A stretch of 64,000 nucleotides of DNA, from assembly GCA_017417055.1 (NCBI GenBank), contig JAFPZX010000072.1, forward strand, positions 1 through 64,000. Direction: 5' to 3'. The notes beneath the pieces were generated by a model. The model was not told where the DNA came from. It was given only the letters and a program-made list of their open reading frames with translations, and ran no database searches. This stretch comes from Anaerolineaceae bacterium (GTDB taxonomy: Bacteria > Chloroflexota > Anaerolineae > Anaerolineales > Anaerolineaceae). Position numbers and translations under genes: made by a program. Shown piece by piece: positions 32,950 through 44,900 of the stretch (its first letter is position 1; each line of letters opens with the position of its first letter).

Positions 32950-35900
32950 TTACCGCGGGCGGGCGGCGATCACACGGCGGGCCGCGTATCCTCCTTCGGG
33001 CAGCTCATCTTCGCAGGTGAGCAGCGTGAGAGATGAATCATAACGGGAAGCAAGCTCATATAACCCGTCAACATCATCCGATACAAGTTTCGTGTTGGCA
33101 TACACCTCAAAGTTCATCAGACTGCCATTCGCAGACCTCACAAAGAAGCGGTCACCGACCTTCAGTTCGGAAATCAGAGCAAACGGCCCATATTCATCCG
33201 AACTCAGCGTGTTGTGCCCGGCGATTACAGAAAGTCCCTGTCCCGGCAATGCAGTACCGATCATCAGACCCGCATCAGAACCCAGCCATTCAACCGGATA
33301 GCTGCCATCCACCGGACTCACCCAAACGATCGGGGTAGTCAGTTCCAGGCTTGGGATCAACAGATCCATATTGACAGGTGTATAGCGTACAGAAGCCGGT
33401 TTTTGAGAACCCATAACTCCGCTGCCGGTGATACCAGTCTTCGGCAGTTCCTTGAACGGAAAGTCCGGTTTCTCCGGTCTATATTTGTTTGTCAGGATGA
33501 TCAGCGTGACGGCAGAATCGTCAATACTGCTCAATACATACCCTGTAATCGGACCTTCAACGACAGTGTACCTGATCTCTGTTACACCGTCTTCCGCGTA
33601 CTTTTCAAGACCGCTGAAGACACCCCGCCAGCCTTCCGCTTCCGTGAGCGTTAAAACCTTACCAGTGAATTCTCCATCCGCATAGAGGAACACGGTGATT
33701 TCCGAAGGACGTTTATTGTCCTTGTTATCTTCATCGTCCCAGATCTTCATAATCTCAATATCGATGGTTTCGTTTTCCAGCGTATTGGTGATGGTATATC
33801 CTCTGACAGGATTTCCATCGATCGAGACATGATAAAGGTCAGACCCGTTCCGTTCCCTTACGGTGTAATGAATAGGTTCCCCGTTTCTTGTTTCATCCAG
33901 TTCGGAGAATACATACGTCCATTTGTTGTCCTCATTCAATTCTACGGAACGACCGAGATACTCACCGTTTTCAAGCAGAATGATGGATACAGATTCCGGA
34001 CGGACTCCGCTGCGGTTTTCATTATCAACCCAAACCTTGGATACCGTGAGAGAGACCTTCCCGGGTTCATACCGGTTGGTTATTTCAAATGTTTCCTCAT
34101 TGATCGTGGGCACGTAATTATCGATCCTGTCTTCCGTCACCGTATAAACGATATTGACACCGTTTTCCTTCGCGGGCAGATTTTCAAAGCCCCACTTCCA
34201 ACCTGTTTTTTCTGAAGCAGTGGTCTTTCTAACTTCCACGCCGTTGGCATGCAGCCGAATCGTGACAGACTCAGGACGTGCACCTTCATTTCCGGAATCA
34301 TCCCAGCGTTTGCTGCCTTCGATATTGACGGTTTCCGGTGTGTGCGTATTGACGATTTCATACCCTTCGTCCATGCTTCCGTTCACAACCACCTGATACC
34401 CAGCAGGAACAGAATCAGGATCTTCCTCAACAGTATAAACAATTTCTGTGACGTTGTCTTCACCATAAACATCCAGCTGTTTGAATTCGTGATACCATCC
34501 GTTGGCATCGTTCAGAACCGCTTCATCGATCTGCGTTCCGTCAGCGAGAAGGAACACCCTTATTTCCTGACTGCGCAAGCCGTCACGGTTGTTATCGTCA
34601 TTCCAGACTTTATAGACCGGCAGATTTCTGTGATTCGGAGCATAGGTGTTGTTGATGTCATAGCCGACAGTCTCACTGTCATAATCCCGGATCGGCTGCT
34701 CATGAACTGAGTATTGAATCTCTTCACCATTTTCATTATATTTTGGCAGATCCGCAAAAGTCCATGACCAGTTATCATCTTCCGTGACCACCATTTCATC
34801 GATCTTTTCCCCGTTGGCATGCAGGTGGATGATAATCTGATCAGGCTTTTCCGCTTCCGGAGCAGTCACTCCATCCGCTGATGTATGGTTCCAGGTCTTG
34901 GAACCGGAAATTGTGGTCAGATCAAGCTTGTTGGTGATCAGGAAACCGCGCTCCATGTCACCGGAGATCTTCGTCTGATAGCCATAAACTTTTTCTTCAA
35001 CGCTCCAAATGGTCTCAGAACCATTCATGAAACGCGGGAGTTTATCAAATGTGACATTCCAGATATTTTCATAAGTTTCCGTCAGGCTCACGGTTACATC
35101 AGAGGCAGAACCGACTGTCCGGAATATCCAGGTGTTCCCTTCATGAGACGCCAGGACATACGGTCCAGGATAATAGGGTTCCCGGCCGGCGAACAATTCG
35201 ATCCCACGCAGGAAGACCTCCGGATCAGGACGCTTTCCCTCGGCATTGCTGCTGTCATCCCAGTCCTTCGTCAGTTCCAGCGACGTGTAGTCGAGCTTGT
35301 TCAGCAGTGAGAAGCCATCTGTCATGTTTCCGAATTTCTGCACCGTATAAGCGGAAAGCGTTTCTTCAACATCCCAGGTAATCGGTTCATGCGTTTCCAA
35401 ATCATACTTCGGCAGGTTGGAAACAGTCACATTCCAATTATTGTCGATAACGATCTCAACGGTGATTGTCACAGACCCGGCAGAGGCCTCCGCACTGTAC
35501 ACAGAAGAACCTTCCGATTCGCTGACCAGACGCAAATTGTCAAAGACATAAGGAACATCACCGGCTTTCAGCGTAAGCGCATTCAGGAAGGCATACACGG
35601 ATGGACGCAATTGATAACGATCATTCAAATCATCCCAGATCTTACTGATCGTGAGTTCAACCTTTTCCGTCTCATGCGTGTTTTTCACATTAAAGCCGGT
35701 CGTGCTGTTTCCTTCGATGACGGTCGTATATTCGTCCACCGGCAGTTCCTGCACACTGTATGGAATCACATTCCCGGCGTTGTCCTTCACCGGCAGATCT
35801 TCAAAGGTATATTCCCATTTGCCATTCTGCGGAAGGGTAACCGTTGTACCCACCGGCTGCAGGATGATGGTAATGCTCGTCGGGCGCAGGCCGTCACGGT

Positions 35901-38900
35901 TGTCATCATCCAGCCATTCCTTACTCACCGGAATGTCCATATAATTTTCATGATAAGTATTGATGATCTCATAACGGTTTTCACCTGTCTGACGCATAGA
36001 CCTTGTGTAATTCACGATCGGCTCTTCGTAGAAGGAATAAATGATCTCATTTCCTTCATCATCATACTTGCGTAAATTCTCAAACTTCCATTCCCAATTG
36101 GCAGCCTGGCTTGCCGTGGTGGTTTCATTGACATCCGCATTTTTCGCTGTCAGGTGAATGATAACGCTTGTCGGACGGTAATCCAAAGCATAATCATCAC
36201 CGCTCCAGGATTTTGTACCGGAAATAGTCACGACGTTCCACTTATTGGTGATCGTTGTTCCGTCGATCGTCGTGAAGTAACCCGGAAGTTTTTCTTTCAC
36301 TGTCCAGCTGACTTGCAATCCATTGAGCACCCGCGGGAGTTTGTTGATCGTCACAGTCCAGACAGAGGAATCTGTCAGAACCAGTTCAGCTGTGATATCA
36401 GGAACAACGGATGAGCGGAACTTCAGAACGCCGCTTTCATTGCCGGTTTCCACAAACGGACCGACCCGGAAGGGTTCAGAGGAAGCATACAGCTCTAGAG
36501 CGTTCATTAGTTCGACCGGATCCGGACGATTTTGAGCACTGTCACCTTCCCACACTTTTGTGATCTCGAGCGGAATGTAATTAAGTGTGTTGACAATGCT
36601 GAACCCGTCTGTCATATCTCCGCTGATTTGCGGTGTGTAATGTGCAAGCAGCTCATCTACCGTCCAGGTGATCGGCTTATGTGTCTGCTGATCATTTTCC
36701 GGGAGTCCGCTGATGACAATGTTCCATACGCCATTGTCACTGATTTCAACAACGATCTTCACTTTGCCTGCCGCTCCATCAGCAGTGAATTCATAATACG
36801 TACTGCCGTTCTGCGCTTCAAGCTTCAGATTCATGAGCGGGAACGGGATGCCATTCGCGTTCAGTGTCAGTGCCCTCACCAGCCTTTCCGCATCCGGACG
36901 CAATCCATAGCGGTCATCATAATCAGACCAGGTCTTACTGATAGAAATTTCTGTTAAGGCCGGTTCGTGAGAGTTCCGGAACAGGAAGCCGCTTGTCATG
37001 CTGCCGCTCTTTACAGAAACATAATCCGGGACGGAAAGCTCTTTGACATCATAGGAAATGTTGTTTCCGGATCCGTCCTTGATTGGAAGCTTCGTAAAGG
37101 TGTATTTCCAGTTGTTATTATGATCCAGAATACCCTTTTGATTGGATTCCTCACCGTTGATCAGCAGGACCACTTCAATAAAGTCCGGCCGCAGTCCATC
37201 ACGATTGTTGTCGTCAAACCATTCCTTGGTGACCGGGATCTCCCTGAAGCCTTCGGTGTAGGTGTTTTCAATGATGAACTCATATTCATTGCCGGAGACA
37301 GGTACCAACTTCGAAGAATAATTGGGAACCGGATCTTCCTGCACATAGTAACGGATCAATTCCCCGTTCTGTGTATATTTCGGCAGATCAACAAATTTCC
37401 AGCTCCAGTTCTGAGATGCGTAAGCGACCGTTTCGTCATCCACCGCGGCATTTTCCGCGTACAGATTAATGATGACCTCTGTCGGACGATACTGCAGTGC
37501 GTCCGTATCACCTGTCCAGGTCTTTTTGCCGGAAATCGTCACCAGATCCCATTTGTTGGTGATGGTGGTTCCGCTGATTTCCGTGAAGTAATTCGTCAGA
37601 TTTTCTTTCACGGTCCAGGTTGCCCTTTCTCCCTTGTAATTGCCCGGCAGGTTTTCAAATGTCACGGTCCAGGTATTCGCGTCGTTCTTCGTTAATTTCG
37701 CCGTAATGCCGACATTCGGCACGGAAGTTGTAAAGTACCAGGTGCTGTCTTCGTGTCTTTCTTCCACAAAGTTACCAAACGGATATGGCTGATTGTTGGC
37801 ATAAAGCGTAAGGGCTCGCATCAGGTTGATTGGCTCCGGACGGACCGTATCATTGTCCCCTTCCCATTTTTTGGTAATCGTCAGCGTGGTCAGCTCAAGA
37901 TCATTGACCATATCAAAACCGTTATCCGTATTACCGCTGATGGTCGTTGTGTAATTCGCCGTTGATTCATCCACCGTCCAGCGGATCACATGATGTGATG
38001 TGAGATCACGAACCGGCAGTCCGGCTATCTGAATCGTCCAGTAATTGTTATCAGCAACCGTCACATCGATCAGGATTTCTCCTGCGCTTGACTGTGCAGT
38101 GTAACGATAGGATGAGCCATCCTGAGATACAAGATTCAGCGGATTGAGATCGAACTTTTCGTTATCCGCATACAGAACCAGCGACTTCACAAATTTGTCC
38201 ACATCCGGACGTACACCAAACACATTGTCCAGGTCGTTCCAGGTCTTGCGGATCACGATTTCCGTCCGTTCAGACTTATGGATGTTTGTAATATGGAATC
38301 CGCTTGTATAGGTTCCGGTAATTTCTGTATCATATCCATCTACAGAAACTTCCTCAACACTGTACACAATGGTTTTTCCGTCAGAATCTACCACCGGCAG
38401 ATTCGTAAACGTATATTCCCATTTCCCGTTCACCGGGAGAACTGCCTTTCTGTCACCCGGCTGCAGAGTTACCGTAATGCTGCGCGGGCGCAGTCCGTCA
38501 CGGTTGCCATCATCCAGCCAGGTCTTGGAAACAGGTACCTGAGTCTTTCCACGGTTGTATGTATTTACGATTTCATACTGATTGTCCGCAATTTCTGTAA
38601 CAGAGCTGCTGTAATTCTTAACAGGTTCTTCGTAGACACTGTAGTCGATCTCTTTTCCTGCGTCATTATATTTACGCAGGTTATCGAAACTCCAGGTCCA
38701 GCTTGGAGCCTTTGCGGTCGTAACCAGCTCAACATCCGCGTTTGCCGCACTCAGATGCACAATGATCTCGGTGGGACGATATTCCAGCGCGTAATCATCC
38801 CCTTCCCAGGTTTTGATACCGGAAATCTTCGTGAGATCCCATTTATTGGTGATCGTTGTACCACTGACACTCGTGAAATAGTTCGCGATGGTTTCTTTTA

Positions 38901-41900
38901 CGGACCAGACTGCTTCCGTCCCGTTCACATAACGCGGCAGCATATCGATTGTCACCGTCCAGGTATTCGCAGCGGTCTTTGCAGCTTCCGCGCGAATTTC
39001 AGGATGGACTGAGGAGTGGAATTTCCAGACCGTTCCGTCATTCCCATCCGAGACAAATGCTCCGGTTTGATAGTGCGCATTGCCTGCGTATAGCTCCAGA
39101 CCATTCATCAATACTGCCGGTTCCGGTCGGACAGCTGCAGTGTCGCCTTCCCAGTTCTTGGTGAGCGACAGGAAGGTATAGTTCAGCGTATTGGTGATGT
39201 CGAAACCGCTGTTTTGATCACCGGTGATCACCCCGGTATAATTCGGAACTGTCTCTTCAACTGTCCAAACCACCGGATGATGCGAAACAAGCGCATTTTG
39301 CGGCAGGTTCTCATATGTCACGTTCCATTGATCCGTTCCATATCCGGTCAGCGTGATTGTAATATCACGGTTATCAGCAGCTTTGGCATCGAATACGTAT
39401 GTATCACCGGATCCGCTTACCTGATTCAGACCGGTCAATTCATATGAATTTCCATTCGCGATCAATTTCAGTGCCCTGACAAAAGTTTTTACGTCCGGAC
39501 GCATTCCATATATATTATCCATATCCGCCCATGTCTTGGAAATCGACACACTTGTAACAGCGGGCTCATAGCTGTTGATAAAGGTAAAGCCTGACTTCGC
39601 GTTACCGGTTTTTATTGACTGATAACGGGAATCGCTGAATAGTTCCTTTACATCATAGGTAATATTCTTTCCTTCCGTATCCTTCAGCGGCAGTTTTTCA
39701 AACTTATATGTCCAGTTGTTGCTGTGATTCAACACTCCTTTTTGATTGGAATCGACGCCATTGATCACCAGGACAACTTCAATATAATTCGGACGGATCC
39801 CGTCACGGTTTTCTCCGTCTATCCACCGTTTCGTCACAGGAATTTCTGTAAGTCCTTCCGTGTAGGTGTTTTCTATATCAAACTCGTATTCACTGCCGGA
39901 GACAGGCACCAACTTCGATGAATAGTTGGGTACCGGCTCTTCCTGTACATAGTAACGGATCAATTCCCCGTTCTCTGTATATTTCGGCAGGTCAACGAAT
40001 TTCCAGCTCCAGTTCTGGGACGCGTAAGCGACCGTCTCATCATCCACCGCGGCATTTTCCGCGTACAGATTGATGATGACCTCTGTCGGACGATATTGCA
40101 GCGCGTCTGCGTCACCGGTCCAGGTCTTTTTCCCGGAAATCGTCACCAGATTCCATTTGTTGGTGATGGTGGTTCCGCTGATTTCCGTGAAGTAATTCGC
40201 CAGACTTTCTTTGACGGTCCAGGATGCCTTTTCGCCCCTGTAATTGCCCGGGAGATTTTCAAATGTCACTGTCCAGGTATTCGCGTCGTTCTTCGTTAAT
40301 TTCGCCGTGATCCCGACATTCTGCAGGGAAGTCCGGAAATTCCAGGTTGTCCCGTCGTTTCCATCTTCAACAAAAGCGCCGAAATTATAGGGCTGATTAT
40401 TGGCATAAAGCGTAATGCCCTGCATCAGCTTGATCGGTTCCGGACGGACAGTATCGCTGTCACCTTCCCACTTTTTGGTGATCGTCAGCGTTGTCAGTTC
40501 AAGGTCATTGACCACGTCGAATCCGTTATCCATATTTCCGGTGATGGTCGTCGTGTAATTCGCCGCTGACTCATCTACCGTCCAGCGGATCACGTGATGT
40601 GATGTGAGATCACGAACCGGCAGTCCGGCCACACGCAGTGTCCAATGATTGTTATCGGTCACCGTCACATCGATCAGAATCTCGCCTGCGCTTGATTGTG
40701 CTGTGTAATGATAGGATGTACCATCCTGAGATACAAGTGTCAGCTGTGTAAGATCGAACTTTGAACTATCCGCATACAGAACCAGCGACTTCACAAATTT
40801 GTCCACATCCGGACGTACACCAAACACATTGTCCAGGTCATTCCAGGTCTTGCGGATCACGATTTCCGTCCGTTCAGACTCATGGATGTTTCTGATATTG
40901 AAACCGGTTGTATAGGTCCCGGTAATTTCTGTATCATATCCATCTACAGAAACTTCCTCAACGCTGTACACAATGGTTTTTCCGTCAGCATCTACCACCG
41001 GCAGATCCGTAAACGTATATTCCCATTTCCCGTTCACTGGGAGGACTGCTCTTCTGTCACCGGGCTGCAGGATCACCGTAATATTGCGCGGACGCAGTCC
41101 GTCACGGTTGCCATCATCCAGCCATGTTTTGGAAACCGAAACCTGAGTCTTCCCCCGATTATAAGTATTTTTGATATCATACTGATCGTCTGTGATTTCT
41201 ACAACCGAGTTGTTGTAATTCACAACACGTTCTTCGTAGACACTGTAGATGATCTCTTTTCCTGCGTCATTATATATATGCAGATTTTCGAATTTCCAGG
41301 TCCAGTCCGGAGCTTTTGCAGTTGTTGTCAAATGAACATTCGCATTTCCGGCGATCAGGTGAACGATAATTTCCTTCGGACGGTAAGCAGCCGCGTAATC
41401 ATCCCCATCCCAGGTCTTGGTACCGGAAATCGTCTTACGATCCCATTTATTGGTGATCGTTGTTCCGCTGACAGTTGTGAAATAATTCTCAACTGTTTCT
41501 TTTACGGACCAGACAACCGTTGTTCCGTTGACAAAACGAGGCAGCATATCAATAGTCACCTTCCAGGTGTTCTGAGCGCTCTTTGCCACTTCCGCAGTGA
41601 TTTCCGGATGGAGAGAGGAATGGAATTTCCAGACTGCACCATTATTCCATTCTTCAACAAATGTACCTGTTTGATATCGGACATTACCTGCGTACAGTTC
41701 CAATCCATTCATCAAAACACCCGGTTCCGGACGATTATTTGCCGTGTCACCTACCCAGTTCTTGGTGAGCGTCAGGGAAGTGTACTCCAGCGTGTTGATA
41801 ATATCGAATGCATTGTTCGAACCGCCATTGATCTGTGCAGTATAATGAGGTACCGTTTCCTGAACCGTCCAAACCACCGGCTTATGGGAATCAAGCGCAT

Positions 41901-44900
41901 TCAGCGGCAGGTTATCATATGTTACGCTCCATAGGTTCGTTCCATATCCGGTAAGCGTGACTGTGATGATTCGATCAACAGCAATGCTGCGGTCGGTCGC
42001 TTTGGCTGTGAAAACAAAGGTATCGCCCGTGGAACTAACATCCGTCCAACCGGTCAGGTCATATGAATTGCCGTTCGCGTACAACTGCAAAGAGCTTACA
42101 AAAGCCCGAGGTGCAGGACGCATATCATATTGATTGTCCATATCCACCCAGGTTTTGGAAATCGACACGCTTGTTGTGGCAGGCACATGAGTGTTGACAA
42201 AGCTAAAGCCTGACGACGCATCACCAGTTTTTGTTTTCTGGTAACGGGAATCGCTGAACACTTCCTTTACATCATAGGTAATATCATCTCCATTCGTATC
42301 TTTAAGCGGCAGTTTTTCAAATTTGTATGTCCAGTTGTTGTTGTGATTCAATACACCTTTTTGGTTGGAATCAACACCATTGACAACCAGGATAACATCA
42401 ATATAAAGCGGACGGATTCCATCACGATCCTTTCCATCATCCCAGGTTTTTACTACCGGAATGTCAATGGTACCTGCGGAATAGGTGTTCTCAATGACAT
42501 ATTCATATTCCTTATTAGCAACACCGGTGATTGTCGAAGAATAATTCGGAACCGGTTTTTCTTTGACAACAAAATTAATTTTAGAACCATCCGGGTTATA
42601 TTTCGGCAGATCTGTGAACTCCCATGTCCAGCCGTTTGCCTCTGTGGCCTGCGCCACTAAATTAATATTCGGATTGTTCACTGCTGTCAAATAGATGGTA
42701 ACAGCCTTCGGACGGTACTGCAGGGCAGCATCGTCTCCGGACCATTTCTTCGTTCCGGAAATCGTTACTTTGTCCCATTTGTTGATGACTGTCTTGCCAT
42801 TTACAACATCGAAATAGTTTGGAATATCTTCATCGATCGTCCACGGAACCGTCGTGCCATCCGGGTAAAGCGGCAGTTTTTCATAGGTGATCGTCCAGGT
42901 ATTATTGCCGTTATCCGTCAGTACCGCATAGGTTTCAGTATCACTATCGAAATAGTAATCATTTCCGATTTGTTCCCGGAAAACAAACTTTCCGAATGGA
43001 GCATTATCGAAAATATCGAAGTTGTCCAGGAAAGTCTCAGGCTCCGGACGTTCTCCATAAGCATCGCTGTCGTCTTCCCAGATTTTGGTCAGGGTGAGGT
43101 TGGTATATTCAAGCGTGTTAACAACATTGAATCCGCCCGTGACCGATGTAACCTGAGGTGTATAATGTGCAGCGCTTTCGGAAATTGTCCAGTTGATAAC
43201 AGTGGATGTATTCTGAACATTCTTACGTGCCGGCAGGTTGGAGAAAGTGATTGTCCAGGTATTGCCGTTCGCCGGTATATCCAGGGTAATTGTTACATCT
43301 CCAGTATCGGAAGAAGCCGTTATTATGGCAGAGGTATGATCAGGGTTCCAGGACCATTGCAAATCACGGAGTGTAAACTCCACATTGTCAGCCAGCAGCT
43401 TGAACGACGCCATGAATTCTTCCGCGGAAGGACGCAGGTTATAGTGGTTGTCCAGATCGTTCCAAACTTTGGTAACAGAAATTTGTGTTCTTGCAATATC
43501 GTGAGTATTGGTAAGTTTGAAGCCTGTATAATAATCAGCCGTTCCGATTTTTACGAGGGTATAAACAGACGTATCAACCCCGGCTTCACGCACGTCATAT
43601 CGTATCGGATAGCCTGAATCGTCAACAACCGGAAGGTTCATAAAGATATCGGTCCAGCCATTGGCATCACTCAGTGTCAGTGTATCTCCGGTTTCATTTC
43701 CGTTAGCCAGCAATTCAATCGTGATTGAAGCCGGACGCAGACCGTCGCGGTTATTGTCATCGTCCCAAATCTTGGTGACCGGGAATTTCAAAAGATGCTG
43801 ATTCGTCAGATCAAATCCGATTAAATCGTTATTATCATAAACCGGTTGGACTTTGGAATCATATTCAGGCAATACTTCTGATATCAGCCAGTTAATGTCA
43901 ATATTTCCTTCGCGCTTCGGAAGATGATCCACCGTGATGATCCAATGGTCTGTATCCGTATTTTCAAGAGTCACAAGGACTTTATCGTGAGCGTTAATGC
44001 CATAGACATTTTCAGATTTTTTGACAAAACCGCCATGATCATAGAATACACCGTTCTTATACAGTTTGATTCCAGCCAAAAATTCATCGACAGTCGGACG
44101 GTCTCCATAGTAATTGTTATTATCATTCCAATCCTTGGTGATCGTCAGCATCATCTCATCCAGGGAGTTGCGGACATTATAATAGAAGGTCTCGCTGTTC
44201 GCATCCCATTCGCCGCCCAGACCTGCCGCAGGTACCTCAATCAGGCTGCCGTCAGGGGCAATTCCGTAAGGTTTATATCCTTTGTTGTGACCTTCTTTCA
44301 AACGCCAGTCGATCGGCTGATGGTTCATATCATTCATCGGCAATCCGGAACAGCTCAGCGTCCAGACGTCCCCATTGATCGTCACAGTGATCGGATAAGT
44401 CTTCCCGTAAGGTCCGGTCGCACGGTATTCAAAAGCCGTCCCCTCCACATAGGTAATCGGATAAAGCCGGAACGGCATATTCCCGGCATAGAGACGGACC
44501 GACATCAGGAATTCCTGAATTTCAGCCGCATTCTTCGGACGGGTATCGTATTTGTTATTTTCATCATCCCAGGTTTTGGTTGCTGTAACACTCACCGTCT
44601 TCGGGGTATATTTATTGGTGCACTCATACCGGAGAAGGCGTATACCTGCTTCCGTCAAATAAACCGGGTTACAGGTCTGACTATATTCAGGAATACGTGT
44701 TTCTTCTTCAACCGCATATCGAATCAAATCAAACGGCGCTGTTTCATAATAAAGCGGAAGGTTGTCAAACACATAACTCGTTTCATCAATACCGAGTGTA
44801 TGTTCAGCGACTTTTGTTCTTACATCCTGTCCGGAATCGCCCTGTTTGACTTCATATAACACAAACTTAACCGGAACCCGCAGACCGTCGCGGTTTGCAT

